Shown here: positions 43,458 to 53,552 of the stretch, piece after piece
Layout of the letters: the number at the start of each line of letters is the position of its first letter
Numbering within the stretch: the first letter of the stretch is position 1
Source: Caballeronia arvi
GTDB lineage: Bacteria; Pseudomonadota; Gammaproteobacteria; Burkholderiales; Burkholderiaceae
Assembly (NCBI RefSeq): GCF_001544695.2
Contig: NZ_FCOM02000035.1
Span: 19,337-83,336 of the forward strand
Direction of reading: 5' to 3'
DNA length: 64,000 nt
Made by a program: the position numbers and the translations under genes
Notes under the pieces: generated by a model
What the model was told of the DNA's origin: nothing
The model's database searches: none
What the model saw: only the letters and a program-made list of their open reading frames with translations

Positions 43458-44561
43458 GTGAAAGACGCACGCGCTCATTTGAGCTTGAAACGCCTTGCTT
43501 ACGCGTTCCTCATCTTTTGCTTTCTCGCGATCGGGCCGTTGAACGCTCAAGCGCAAAGTCAGGTCCAGACTCGGCAGCAACCGGCCCTGCCTCACGTTGC
43601 TGTGCTGGCAACTGGTGGAACGATCGCCGGGACCGCAGCTACCGAAACGCAAACAACGGGCTACAAACCGGGCGAACTCACTGCCGATGCGCTTCTTAAA
43701 TCTGTTCCATCGCTGGGGAAGGTGGCCCAGGTCTCCGGAGAGCAGGTCTCGAACGTTGGAAGCGACAACATCACCAACGTTATCCTCCTCAAGCTTTCGA
43801 AGCGTGTAAACGAACTGTTGGCTCAGCCCGATATCGCCGGCGTGGTGATAACTCACGGAACCGATACGCTTGAAGAAACCGCCTATTTTCTGAATCTGGT
43901 TGTCAAGAGCGACAAGCCAGTCGTCGTGACCGGCTCAATGCGCCCCTCGACTGCCATCAGCGCGGACGGCCCCAGCAACTTGCTTCAGGCAGTGACTGTC
44001 GCTGCATCACCTGCGGCGCGCGCGCGAGGCGTGATGATCGTTCTCAACGACCGGATCGGCTCTGCGAGATATACGACTAAAACTCACGCGGACAGCCTCG
44101 ATACGTTCAAGAGCCCGGACGATGGCTACCTCGGCACATTGGTTGACAACGTGCCGCATTTCGAAACCGCAGTAGCAAAACTTCACACCTCGCAGACCCC
44201 GTTCGACGTGTCCAAGCTTGATTCGCTTCCCGAAGTCGACATCATTTATGGCTACCAGAATGACGGCGGTTATCTTTACGACGCTGCAGTGGCTCACGGC
44301 GCGCGCGGCATCGTCGTGGCGGGCGTCGGCGCAGGCAGCGAGTCGCTTCTCGCGCTTCCGTCTATCAAGAAGGCAATTGATAAGCGTGTCATCGTGGTCC
44401 GTTCCTCACGAACCGGCGGCGGTTACGTCCCAGAAGACCCCGCCTACGTTGGCCTCCTCGGGGATAACCTCAATCCGCAGAAGGCCCGCATTCTTTTGAT
44501 GCTCGGGCTCACGCTCACAAATGACCCAGCCCGGATTCAGGAGATGCTTCACCAGTTCTAG
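43458..44561 (+). CDS. ansB: Type II (periplasmic) L-asparaginase
   Basis: This enzyme hydrolyses L-asparagine to aspartate and ammonia in the periplasm. The 367-residue precursor has a signal peptide (LKRLAYAFLIFCFLAIGPLN, cleaved near AQAQ). Catalytic motifs are VLATGGTIAGTA (first Thr) and GVVITHGTDTLEETAYFL (Thr-Asp pair), with GSMRPSTAISADGPSNLLQA. GTG 43458 is chosen because GGGAG lies six bases upstream and it opens the signal peptide; an earlier ATG at 43356 adds 34 unrelated residues. With the transporter, LysR and aspartase genes that follow it forms an asparagine/aspartate use module. Confidence 0.93.
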   Translation: MKDARAHLSLKRLAYAFLIFCFLAIGPLNAQAQSQVQTRQQPALPHVAVLATGGTIAGTAATETQTTGYKPGELTADALLKSVPSLGKVAQVSGEQVSNVGSDNITNVILLKLSKRVNELLAQPDIAGVVITHGTDTLEETAYFLNLVVKSDKPVVVTGSMRPSTAISADGPSNLLQAVTVAASPAARARGVMIVLNDRIGSARYTTKTHADSLDTFKSPDDGYLGTLVDNVPHFETAVAKLHTSQTPFDVSKLDSLPEVDIIYGYQNDGGYLYDAAVAHGARGIVVAGVGAGSESLLALPSIKKAIDKRVIVVRSSRTGGGYVPEDPAYVGLLGDNLNPQKARILLMLGLTLTNDPARIQEMLHQF

Positions 44562-44899
44562 AAGATGGACGGGCAAGACGGGCGGCGGTCATCGCGCTTT
44601 CGCCACCTATCAATCTCAAGAGTTTACCTTGGGACCGAATGCCAATACGCAACATGTTCGTATGCCGAACTCCGCGTAAGGGCGAGGCTAACGACCTTCG
44701 ATCTTACCGCCCAACACGGGCTGACTGCGCCTCGCTTCCTCAGATCGGGCGAGCTTATCCTGAGGAAGAAACACTGTTCTGATCAGGAGCGATTGACCTC
44801 GCTGTTCATGGCCCAACGGTCGCTTGCCTGTTCTAAGTCGTGTCAGCCGCATCTGATCGCCCGCTACGAGAAATTGACGGACCGAGACTCCGTTGAGCG
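44562..44899. other. Leader between asparaginase stop and terminator
   Basis: No gene is recognised in these 338 bases. Confidence 0.35.
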
Positions 44900-44927
44900 G
44901 CCCGGTGCTACGCGCTGGGCTTTTTTT
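44900..44927 (+). terminator. Rho-independent terminator
   Basis: GCCCGGTGC, loop TAC, then GCGCTGGGC (nine pairs, two of them G-T) is followed by seven T. It separates the asparaginase gene from the MFS gene, which therefore needs its own promoter between 44930 and 45090. Confidence 0.82.
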
Positions 44928-45093
44928 ACGCCTCCCAAAAAACGCCTCGCGCGCCGATGTTCAGCGCTGCTTCGAGTTACTATTAGAAATAGTAATACCC
45001 TGGCGACACCTGCTGTTTTTATGAATTTCTCGTCATAGACTGTTCTCAAGGTGCCAAGACTACTTCGGCATCGCACCGAGACAGGAGACGACA

Positions 45094-46449
45094 GTGACCA
45101 AACAAGTTCTACTCGAGGATGTTCCTCTTCGCCCTTTTCACGTGGGCGTCGCGTTCAGTGGCACAGGCGGCCAGTTCAGCGACGGCTTTGTGCTTGGCAT
45201 AATCGGCATCGCGGTCAGCATGGCTGCCGGCCCGTTGCACCTCGACGCGCTCTGGATGGGATTACTCGGCGCGGCGTCGCTCGCGGGCCTGTTCTTTGGC
45301 AGCATGCTGGCAGGCCCGTTTGCCGACAAGTTCGGTCGCCGCTCGATCTTTGCCTATGACATGCTGCTCTTCGCCATCGTCTCGGCCGCGCAGTATTTCG
45401 TCACCACGCCCACGCAGCTGTTCGTTCTGCGTCTGGTTTTGGGGCTTATCCTCGGCGCCGACTATGTCGTGAGCAAGTCATTGGTCACTGAATATTCTCC
45501 GCGTCGCTACCGGGGCCGCTTGCTCAGCGTTCTTGCCGCGGCTTGGGCTGCCGGCTATGTCGGTGCCTACCTTGCTGGGTTCGCAATGCGCGACATTGGC
45601 CCGGACGCCTGGCGAATTATGCTCGCGGCGAGCGGCGTTCCTGCCCTGTTGATTCTTCCCTTCCGTCTCGTAGTGCCGGAATCACCGATGTGGTTGATGA
45701 AGCGCGGACGGGGCGAAGAAGCTCTGGCCATCATCCGTCGAAAATTCGGTCCCGAAGTCACCCTTCAGAAGCCCGCGGTCGACGCGACTCAGCATCGTGG
45801 CGGAGCCTGGTCCGAGCTGTTCTCGCGGCGCTGGCGCAAAAACACCCTTGTCGGTTGCGTGTTCTACACGTGTCAGGTCATCCCTTACTTCGCATTGGGG
45901 ACTTTCGCGCCTCGAGTGCTTGAGGCGCTGCACGTCAAAGACAAATTCGTGGGCGGCCTTGTCTACAACGTTCTGTTGTTCGCCGGTGCCATTATCGGGC
46001 TCTTGCTGGTCGACCGGCTGTCTCGCCGTACGTTTCTGATCGGGACGTTCTACCTCGCAACGCTTGGCTTGGCTGTGCTCGCGTACGCTAGTTTCGGCCC
46101 CGTTGGAACGATGATCGCGTTCGGGGTTTTTGCATGCATTCTCTCGGCAGCAGCGAACCTTGAATTTGTCTATCCGCCCGAACTCTTTCCCACCCATCTC
46201 CGCGCTTCTGGCGTTGGTTTGGCAGTCGCGTCAAGCCGCTTCGGTTCGGCAATCAGCACTTTCATGCTGCCGCTGGCCGTCCAGCATGTCGGCATCCACG
46301 CGGCATTGGGCGTATGCGTTGCGGTGCTGCTCTTCGGCGGAGTTTTCTGTCACGTTATGGCGCCGGAAACGGGCGCTGAGACCCTGACTGACGTTAAGTC
46401 CGATGATGCTGCCGAGGCAGAATCCCTTGCTGCGAAGCGCCACGCCTGA
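45094..46449 (+). CDS. MFS transporter (SHS/sugar-porter-like)
   Basis: This is a 451-residue inner-membrane carrier with 12 predicted hydrophobic segments. Loop 2-3 reads LAGPFADKFGRRSIFAYDML (GxxxDxxGRR), the region before the central loop is VVPESPMWLMKRGRGEEALA, and loop 8-9 has VDRLSRRTF; these are features of the sugar porter and aromatic/organic acid MFS groups. GTG 45094 is preceded by AGGAGACG. Its position among asparaginase, LysR and aspartase genes suggests uptake of aspartate, fumarate or a related acid, as inference. Confidence 0.9.
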   Translation: MTKQVLLEDVPLRPFHVGVAFSGTGGQFSDGFVLGIIGIAVSMAAGPLHLDALWMGLLGAASLAGLFFGSMLAGPFADKFGRRSIFAYDMLLFAIVSAAQYFVTTPTQLFVLRLVLGLILGADYVVSKSLVTEYSPRRYRGRLLSVLAAAWAAGYVGAYLAGFAMRDIGPDAWRIMLAASGVPALLILPFRLVVPESPMWLMKRGRGEEALAIIRRKFGPEVTLQKPAVDATQHRGGAWSELFSRRWRKNTLVGCVFYTCQVIPYFALGTFAPRVLEALHVKDKFVGGLVYNVLLFAGAIIGLLLVDRLSRRTFLIGTFYLATLGLAVLAYASFGPVGTMIAFGVFACILSAAANLEFVYPPELFPTHLRASGVGLAVASSRFGSAISTFMLPLAVQHVGIHAALGVCVAVLLFGGVFCHVMAPETGAETLTDVKSDDAAEAESLAAKRHA

Positions 46450-46571
46450 CGGCCTACGGTCTCATCGTTAATCGCGAGCAAGCGGTCCGTGCGAGTGGCA
46501 CGGCATGGGGTTCTGAAAACTCGCGAGCAGACGCGTGACAATGATCCTAAGCAATTATCAGGACTCGAGCG

Positions 46572-47555
46572 ATGTCATCGAATAAGCCACTCGACATGCA
46601 TGCAGTGCAAATCTTTGTGGCCGTTGCCGAAGAAGGGAGCATGTCGGCAGCGGCAGCGAGGATGGGTATTTCACAATCAGGTGTGTCGCAGATCATTCGG
46701 CAGCTTGAGGAAGAGTTAGGTGTCGTGCTTGTCAACCGTACGACACGTCCGCTCGCATTAACGCCGTTTGGCATCGCGCTTCGGAATCGCGGTGCAGTAT
46801 TGAGTGAGGAGATTGCCAATCTGAAGGCGCAGGTTGTCGAAGCAGGTCAGGGGATCAAGCCTGATTTGCGTATCGGATTGGTCGATTCCTTCGCCTCTAC
46901 GTGCGGATCAATCTTCACGAAAAATCTGCTGAACAAGGTTTCGCAGCTCTCGATACGCACCGGACTAAGCCCGCAGCAAGGCGAAGCTCTGTTGCGCCGG
47001 GACTTGGACCTCATCATAACGAGCGACCCGTTGATTGATGCGAATGACGTTGTTCGCTATAGGCTGTTCTCAGAACGGTACTTCGTCATAACCCCGAAGG
47101 AGGTCACAAAGCCAGTGCGAACCCTGGACGATCTGCGGTCTCTTTCTAAGAGCTTGCCGATCGTCAGGTTCAATCGAACCTCTCAGGTTGGCATGCAGAT
47201 CGAACGGTATCTTCGGCGAATTGAAGTTCGTGCACCCAACAGGCTGGAACTAGACAACGCCGACGCCCTCACGTCTATGGTCGCCGAAGGCATCGGCTGG
47301 GCAATTACGTCTCCCATGTGTCATCTCCAAGCTGTGACACATACTGGTAACGTCGCTACGCACATAGTTGAGAAATTGGGCTTGGAGCGCTCGCTATATC
47401 TAGTGGCGCGACGAGATGAATACAACGCTTTCTTCGATGACGCCTGCGATACCGCGCATGAAGTCATCGAAACATCATTCATGCCGAGGCTGAAGGCCGT
47501 TGGCTCAAACATCGAATCTCTGATTACCGTTGGCGAAAGGAACACTCATGAATAA
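46572..47555 (+). CDS. LysR-family transcriptional regulator
   Basis: This is a 327-residue LysR regulator. The winged HTH is MHAVQIFVAVAEEGSMSAAA and MGISQSGVSQIIRQLEEELG; the effector domain follows (PDLRIGLVDSFASTCGSIF). It is transcribed in the same direction as its neighbours, and its last eight bases overlap the aspartase gene, so it is cotranscribed with it. This differs from the usual divergent LysR arrangement. It is the likely regulator of the asparagine/aspartate module. Confidence 0.92.
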   Translation: MSSNKPLDMHAVQIFVAVAEEGSMSAAAARMGISQSGVSQIIRQLEEELGVVLVNRTTRPLALTPFGIALRNRGAVLSEEIANLKAQVVEAGQGIKPDLRIGLVDSFASTCGSIFTKNLLNKVSQLSIRTGLSPQQGEALLRRDLDLIITSDPLIDANDVVRYRLFSERYFVITPKEVTKPVRTLDDLRSLSKSLPIVRFNRTSQVGMQIERYLRRIEVRAPNRLELDNADALTSMVAEGIGWAITSPMCHLQAVTHTGNVATHIVEKLGLERSLYLVARRDEYNAFFDDACDTAHEVIETSFMPRLKAVGSNIESLITVGERNTHE

Positions 47556-48960
47556 GCTTACCCAAGGCGAGCAGCGCACCGAGCAGGACTATGTCGGCGA
47601 GGTCACCATTCCGGCTGACAAGCTCTACGGTGTGAACACTGTTCGAGGCATCGAAAATCTTACGGTATCCCCGCTCAATGTCGCCCACTACGCACAGTTC
47701 CGGGACGCCTTCGCGCAGGTGAAATGGGCGGCCGCACTGGCGAACTTCAACAACGACGTTGTCACCAAGGAACAGTGCGAAGCTATCGCCAAGGCCTGTC
47801 AGGAAGTCATCGCCGGGCGGTGCGACTCGTCGCTTCTCGTAGACTTGATGGAAGGGTCGGGCGGAACCTCGACGAACATGAACTTCAACGAGGTCATCGC
47901 CAACCGTGCGCAGCAGTTCCTCGGACACGTAGCGGGCAGCTACGATGTGGTTCATCCGAACGATCATGTGAACGCTTCACAGTCGACGAACGACGCATAT
48001 CCGGCCGCTTTGAAGATCGCGACCTATGCGATGCTCGGACCTTTAATCGAAGAGGTATTGCAACTTGCGGCTGTGTTCGATGGCAAGGCAACCGAATTTG
48101 CCGATGTTCTGCATCTGGGACGGACCTGCCTACAGGACGCGCAACCGATGCGTCTCGGGCAATTGTTCGGAGGCTATGCATCTTTGACGAAACGTCTTGC
48201 CGAGGAACTCACTGCAGTTCGCGACAAGCTTCGCACGCTTCCGCTGGGTGGCACTGCGATCGGCACTGGTTTCGGCGCTCCAGTCGGCTACCGCGCTGCC
48301 GTGTACTCCCATCTTGGTGAAATCACAGGGGTGGATTATCGGGCACCGACGAACTCTTTCGATGCGATGCAGAACATGGACGTGTTCTCGCGAGTCTCGG
48401 CAGAGCTCCGCACGACCGCCGTTTCGCTCGCAAAAGTCGCATCGGATCTGACGGTGTTGTCTTCGGGACCGGTGGGTGGCTTGGGCGAACTGAAGCTGCC
48501 AGAAGCACAGGCCGGTTCATCAATCATGCCCGGCAAAGTCAACCCCGTCCTACCGATGGCAATGCTTCAACTGAGCTTCGCGGTCGTTGGCAACGACGTC
48601 GCAGTTGCGCAAGCAGTGCAGTACGGTGAATTAGAAATTAACCATTTCGAGCCCGTAGTCGCCTCTCGCGTGTTCGACAGCATTGTGCTTCTCACAAACG
48701 GCATCCAACGTTTCGCACAGAAATGTGTCAAGGGCATTCAGGCTGACGTTGAACGCAACGAAAAGCATCTCCTGGAATCGATGGCAGTTGCGACGGCGTT
48801 GGTCCCTAAGATTGGCTACGCTCGTGTGAGTAAGCTCGCTCGCCAGTCAGTAGCGGAGGGCCGCTCCCTCGTTACTATCTTGGACGAATCGGGGTTGCTG
48901 TCCCCCGAAGCGACCATCGCGGCGATTCGTAAAGCGTCGTATCCCGTGTTCGACGCATGA
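47548..48960 (+). CDS. aspA: Aspartate ammonia-lyase (aspartase/fumarase superfamily)
   Basis: This enzyme removes ammonia from L-aspartate to give fumarate. The 470-residue protein has the superfamily regions GEVTIPADKLYGVNTVRGIE, the substrate loop MEGSGGTSTNMNFNEV, HPNDHVNASQSTNDAYPAAL, LGRTCLQDAQPMRLGQ and the SS-loop signature GSSIMPGKVNPVLPMA. These favour aspartase over fumarase, as does the asparaginase nearby; other ammonia-lyase specificities cannot be ruled out. ATG 47548 has AAAGGA upstream and overlaps the LysR stop. Confidence 0.92.
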   Translation: MNKLTQGEQRTEQDYVGEVTIPADKLYGVNTVRGIENLTVSPLNVAHYAQFRDAFAQVKWAAALANFNNDVVTKEQCEAIAKACQEVIAGRCDSSLLVDLMEGSGGTSTNMNFNEVIANRAQQFLGHVAGSYDVVHPNDHVNASQSTNDAYPAALKIATYAMLGPLIEEVLQLAAVFDGKATEFADVLHLGRTCLQDAQPMRLGQLFGGYASLTKRLAEELTAVRDKLRTLPLGGTAIGTGFGAPVGYRAAVYSHLGEITGVDYRAPTNSFDAMQNMDVFSRVSAELRTTAVSLAKVASDLTVLSSGPVGGLGELKLPEAQAGSSIMPGKVNPVLPMAMLQLSFAVVGNDVAVAQAVQYGELEINHFEPVVASRVFDSIVLLTNGIQRFAQKCVKGIQADVERNEKHLLESMAVATALVPKIGYARVSKLARQSVAEGRSLVTILDESGLLSPEATIAAIRKASYPVFDA

Positions 48961-49034
48961 TCGGATAAATGGGGCGTCGCGGCAGACGGAACTCCCGAGC
49001 CGGCCGCCCTGCAACTTCAAAACTGAAAAAGTCA

Positions 49035-49538
49035 ATGCTGGGAAAAGTTGAACTACTAAAGCTCCTCGACGATAGAGGAATATCGTTCTCCTTTGAGGAG
49101 CATGATTCGGTGCTCAATATGGAAGAGTCCGGCAAGCTCAACCTCGTGCTAGAAGGTGCGCGGTGCAAGAATCTCCTGCTTCAAGACAAAAAGGGACAAT
49201 ACTTCCTGATCGTTACGACGGCCTCGAAGTCTCTCAATCTGTCTGCTGCCGCGGAAGTCCTTGGCAGCAAGCGTCTCTCATTCGCCTCTTCTGCTAAGCT
49301 CTTCGAACTGTTGGGCATTCAAACCGGTTCACTGAGTCCGCTTGCACTGGTGAATGATGAAGCTAAGCGTACTCGACTCATCGTCGATTCTGATCTAAGC
49401 GAAGAGGCGACGTTTCTCTTTCATCCTTTAGAGAACAACGCGAGCATTTCGCTCTCGAAACAAGCATTGGACGCCTTTCTAGGAACCATTGGTCATCGCG
49501 CCGAATGGAAATCGCTCAATAATCGCACCGTCGCTTAA
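49035..49538 (+). CDS. YbaK/ProX-family aminoacyl-tRNA deacylase (PrdX-like)
   Basis: This 167-residue editing-type protein has the features KLLDDRGISFSFEEHDSV, GARCKNLLLQDKKGQYFLIV, KSLNLSAAAEVLGSKRLSFA, GSLSPLALVNDE and FHPLENNASISLS of the freestanding ProX/PrdX branch, which clears mischarged tRNA such as Ala-tRNAPro. ATG 49035 is chosen by family length; an upstream in-frame start at 48969 adds 22 basic residues. It follows aspartase by 74 bases. An editing enzyme in an asparagine/aspartate operon is unexpected. Confidence 0.87.
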   Translation: MLGKVELLKLLDDRGISFSFEEHDSVLNMEESGKLNLVLEGARCKNLLLQDKKGQYFLIVTTASKSLNLSAAAEVLGSKRLSFASSAKLFELLGIQTGSLSPLALVNDEAKRTRLIVDSDLSEEATFLFHPLENNASISLSKQALDAFLGTIGHRAEWKSLNNRTVA

Positions 49539-50101
49539 ACCCCATCAGCATTGCTTACAACCACCGGTCATACGGGGTCCGATCGGTGCCGCAAACGAGC
49601 GGCCGTTCAAGCAACGGCCGCGCCGAACGGTCAAATGACTGGAGGCCGGCCGACAGCACTCGTTAGGTCGTAGATGCATGCATCGTTGCGCATGAGCAAA
49701 CCGACCCAAACAACGTCCGCATCTATCGAAAATCGCCACGGAACGGGTCCATTTATATAACTCTCAATCTCTTAACGGATCGATTTTCCGCCGGAACTCG
49801 ACGAACGCGACAGCGATCACCTCTTCTGCTTGATCGATCCTGCACGGCGTCTCGTCGATGTTCGGCGGCCGCATTGTCGTCCATCGACGAACGATGATCG
49901 GCCATTGCTGACGTTCGTCGTTTGCCGGCGGGACGGCTCTTCAACACTCGACACCGGTCGTTCACAACGACGGTCATCGCGTACAGCGGTTCGCCTCCCG
50001 ACCAAAAGGCGAAATCGACCCAAACCCGTCGGTCATTCGATAAAGTAGCGAGCGGCTCCTTTCTGAGCGGTGCAGTCATCCGCCGGCCTCCGCCTCACTT
50101 C
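49539..50101. other. Intergenic region with a strong hairpin
   Basis: The perfect 9-bp stem GCGGCCGTT/AACGGCCGC (49599-49621) lies 60 bases after the deacylase stop. It has no T-tract, but may end or protect the transcript. No gene is recognised in the rest. Confidence 0.45.
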
Positions 50102-50428
50102 TCAGATAAGATTTGCTGGATCCTTTGTGGGATCGATTTCAATGAGTTGCCGCCGCGTCTGGACGTCTACGAAGACGGGGTTCGGGACGGAATGGTATTG
50201 CGTTTTGCCGACCTCACCACCGCGCACAAACATGGCGACGCGTTGGTTCGTTGTTGTGTCGATGACCGTCTCGGTCTTTCCTGTCTCATCCGAGACGTAG
50301 AGCTTGTGAACCTCGGGTGCGAAAGCCATCCTGTCCGGATAGCTGCCGCCCGGCACTCGCGCCACGACTTTCAGTGCCTTCTCATCGATGGCCACGATGG
50401 TAGCGAGCGGCGTTGGATTCGCCATCAT
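50102..50428 (-). pseudogene. YncE-like beta-propeller protein fragment
   Basis: A 108-codon minus frame reads VAIDEKALKVVARVPGGSYP, DRMAFAPEVHKLYVSDE and VIDTTTNQRVAMF, which is the YVTN/YncE propeller repeat pattern. Family proteins have 300-400 residues with a signal peptide; here both ends are missing and a stop lies just upstream of the first Met. It is probably the remains of a periplasmic propeller gene. Confidence 0.65.
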
Positions 50429-50815
50429 TTACGAGTACACGGCCTATTCGCATGTAGGGGATCACAGGAATGTTTTGCCGCTCGAGCCTGAATTTTTGGT
50501 AGGGGTCTGCGTGATGACTTTTGCGAGCAGCGCAAACTCACAAGCGCTGAGAGTCCTCGTCGAGCAATTTGCAGCAAGCTCGCAAAGCAAAGGATCGGAA
50601 GTACGCCGAGGTGAATTGGTGGATGGACCGGAACCGGAGTGCCGCGAGGTGCGCGCGTCAACCTTGGATGCTGACAATGCTTATGACATGCAGGGTTCCC
50701 AGCGTCCACCCCAGATACGCGAGTTCTGGTTGGTTGGTGACACCGAGATCGCAGCAAAGTCTTGAAGCAAAAGTTGCTTTTCGCACCAAAGCGCGACGTC
50801 AGTCGCGGCCGTTCA
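50429..50815. other. Intergenic region, nothing recognised
   Basis: About 390 bases without a supported gene, left of the terminator of the lipoprotein gene. Confidence 0.35.
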
Positions 50816-50849
50816 AAAGAGCGAAGCCCCGATTCGCGAGGAGCCGGGG
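50816..50849 (-). terminator. Probable rho-independent terminator of the lipoprotein gene
   Basis: On the minus strand CCCCGGCTC, a five-base loop and GAATCGGGG pair with one mismatch and one wobble. The run CTTCGCTCTTTT follows. It begins 45 bases after the lipoprotein stop. Confidence 0.55.
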
Positions 50850-50893
50850 TTTCATCGTCGCCGCAGTGGTTGACTGCAGCCGCCACGATCCCG

Positions 50894-52237
50894 CTACTGG
50901 TTCGTCAGTCCCGTGTCATCGACGGGCGTAGCCGCATCCGGCTTCTCAAGCGCGGGCGTGTAGTTGATCTCGCTGTTGAGGTTCACGTTGCTATTTTTGT
51001 CGACGATTCGCGACGCGATGACCGTGTTGTTCGTCGTCCCCCAAAAGTTGTTCGAGACGTCGAAAACGAACGGCGTGCACGTGCTACCGCTCGCACTCGA
51101 GGCGGCAACTGAACAACCCACTCCGGAGAACATCGTCACCGCGATCCGGTTGGCATTAGTGTTACCTATCTTGAACAGGAAAGAATTCAGCGTAACTGCA
51201 GTGGGCGCATAGCTGTACGTGCCCGACCCACCCGTGGTGCTCGGTGTATAGATAGTCGATGCGGAGGTGAGCGTCAGCGGGCTTGCCATGTCGATGAACA
51301 GATTGTTCTTGATGGTCGACGTGCTGTCGAAAAGCAGGCCTGCCGAATTGATGAATGTGTTGCGCTCGACGTCGGAGTTTTGACCGAGGTTGACACCATA
51401 TGACCTAAGCGAGCGAACTCCGTTCGTCATGTCTTCGGTGACGCTTGCGCGCTCAACGCGAGAATCGAGCAATATAAGCTTGTTGGTGCTTCCCGTCGGC
51501 AGAGGTGTTTCATACAGGTCGGCGAACTGGATCGAGGCGCTGCCGCTCTGCGTGTTGCGCACGCCGAAGCCGTAGAGCTTTGCATGCAGGCCGGTAGATC
51601 CTTGGACTTTGACGACGCCGGCGTTCGTAATGGGACTCGCACCGATGTCGCCCGAGCACGTCGCGCAACTCGTTCTATCGCCCTCGATCACTGCGCCCGC
51701 CTCGATAGTCAGCGTAGCATTCGCTGCAATCTGCGTACCGCTCGGCACGTAGTACGGCGAGTTCGCGGCGGTCCACGTCGTGTCCTCACGGATGACCGTG
51801 TTGGCGGGGATAACCGTTTTCGGGATCTCGTAGACGTAGATGTTGTGGTTGTTACCGTTTCGGCAGGCAGCGGTCACGTCCGTCGTGAAGCCGGATGTGC
51901 AGTTAGACGCAGCAGGCGTGCTTGCGCCGCCCGGCGCGCTCGCACCAGACGGACTGCTTGCGGGTGTGACAGGATCGGCGGTGACCGGCGTGCTCGGAGC
52001 GGGGGTATTCGGGGTATTCGGCGGAATCGTTGGTGTCGTGGAGGGGGAAGCCGTGGCCGGCGTCGACGCTGCAGGACTATCGGCCACAGGTGTGTTCGCA
52101 GCCGGTGTCGAGGCGGACGGCGTTTCTGAAGCAGGTGACGATTGCGCAGTGGTCTTCGCGCCGCCGTCGTTGGAGCCACCACCACCGCCGCAAGCGGCCA
52201 GTGCGACAGCAGTGAGCAAGGCAAGATAGGTCTTCAT
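50894..52237 (-). CDS. Secreted lipoprotein with Pro/Ala/Ser/Thr-rich linker and beta-helix-like domain
   Basis: This is a 447-residue lipoprotein. The signal MKTYLALLTAVALAAC has a lipobox (LAAC), so the mature protein should start with a lipidated Cys followed by five Gly. Residues about 30-110 are a low-complexity linker rich in Pro, Ala, Ser and Thr (for example SPSTTPTIPPNTPNTPAPST). The rest has the look of a parallel beta-helix: TLTIEAGAVIEGD, AGVVKVQGSTGLHAKLYGFG, ERNTFINSAGLLFDSTSTIK, NNLFIDMASPLTL. Four Cys in the domain could form disulfides. I do not recognise a specific enzyme. A surface or periplasmic role, such as polysaccharide binding, is possible. Confidence 0.82.
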   Translation of the reverse strand: MKTYLALLTAVALAACGGGGGSNDGGAKTTAQSSPASETPSASTPAANTPVADSPAASTPATASPSTTPTIPPNTPNTPAPSTPVTADPVTPASSPSGASAPGGASTPAASNCTSGFTTDVTAACRNGNNHNIYVYEIPKTVIPANTVIREDTTWTAANSPYYVPSGTQIAANATLTIEAGAVIEGDRTSCATCSGDIGASPITNAGVVKVQGSTGLHAKLYGFGVRNTQSGSASIQFADLYETPLPTGSTNKLILLDSRVERASVTEDMTNGVRSLRSYGVNLGQNSDVERNTFINSAGLLFDSTSTIKNNLFIDMASPLTLTSASTIYTPSTTGGSGTYSYAPTAVTLNSFLFKIGNTNANRIAVTMFSGVGCSVAASSASGSTCTPFVFDVSNNFWGTTNNTVIASRIVDKNSNVNLNSEINYTPALEKPDAATPVDDTGLTNQ

Positions 52238-53552
52238 TCCCAATCCCCGGAGAGGTTTTTAAGTTTTTGATTAACGCGCGATGCGCCCGACGATCATAGG
52301 CAGCCAAAGGATTGGTAATAGTGCGCTGCCTCACCAAGGCATACAGTTGCCTGACGACCGGTCAGCAAGATTTCCCGAAGCGAGACTGCGAGGGGCCAAA
52401 CAAGCGTGCAGCGGCAGTGAACGTGCGCGGCAAGCAGGCAGTTGGTTTCCAGGCGGCGCGGTTGAGGTATTCCGTCAAGGCGACTCAGCGCCGTTTCGAA
52501 AGGTCATGGAGGTCTTTGGGCCAGCTCTTCTTGAGCCAGGGCGCAAGGCGGCAGAACTCGTCGTTCCCGAGATCGAACAGGTGGGAGAAGAAGGGAATCA
52601 TGTTCGGTAGTGTCTATAGCAGGAGTAACATGCCGACGAGCACCGTGACGTGAAATCCACTTCCCAAAATCCCACTCCGCAGTGCGGTTCGGTTCAGAAA
52701 GCCGAGCGCGGTTAGCAATGAGTGTCTCCGCGACAAACGGCAGCGCTAGCAGCTGGTCCGCCGAGGACATCATCCAGTCGGAGTCGGCAAGCGTGCGCCA
52801 GCCCGGCGCGCCGAGGTGGAACGCCGAGACACCTCATAGCGCCCCGCGACAAGCAGGAGCAGTGATAGGTAGCAGCGAAGCTACGCCCCAGTCTCAAATT
52901 CTTTTGCTTGTAGGTGTCAGCGCGCGACCATCTGTGACGAGTCGAATTTTTACTAGTCCCTGAAGGTTCTGCCGTGGGACCTGACCTCAGTATGAACAGG
53001 GTGTAAGCTCAATTAAACGTCTCTACTCGGCATCCAGATGTCAGCGTGTTCCAACGACAATGGCCGTTGTCCGTGGCGAAGGAGCCGCAGGAACTTCCTT
53101 TCAGTAGGTTTGCCAATGGCCGATTTTGGCCGACTGCACACGTTGACGGCGGCGTCACGATGGCCGCCCGCGAGGAGATCTCCACAACCTTCATTGAACT
53201 GGTGCTCTCGGCCAACTCCCGTCATTGAACCGAGCCGGGCAGCGATCACTCAAACGACGGCTCCTTGCCGAAATGCGCCCGTTGTGATCCAACGAGCCTA
53301 CCGCTGAGCTTTTCCATCGACGAGCGAGTTGCGGTCCACAGCCACTTGGTGCACATAGGCGACGACGTCAACTGTCGCTCCGTACCGACCCGACTGCTGC
53401 CATTTCCTCTTGGATCGTTTTAGGCGAACGGTCGATTATTGCGGTGACCAAATATAGCCGTCGGAAGGCTTGCCAAGCTGGCTGTAACGTTCTCCTGTAG
53501 CGTCGACTTAGCGCACGAATGACTTTAGCGGTCATTTTTCCGAGCAATCGGT
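52238..53552. other. Long region without a recognised gene
   Basis: About 1.3 kb. Open stretches on both strands such as SHLFDLGNDEFCRLAPWLKK (minus, near 52570) look like decayed coding DNA, but I cannot assign them to a family. It marks the left edge of the final island. Confidence 0.35.

Noticed and set aside
46572..47555. Assigning the LysR gene to the aromatic cluster
   Set aside because: It overlaps the aspartase gene and lies within the asparagine/aspartate module, far from the palindromic operators.
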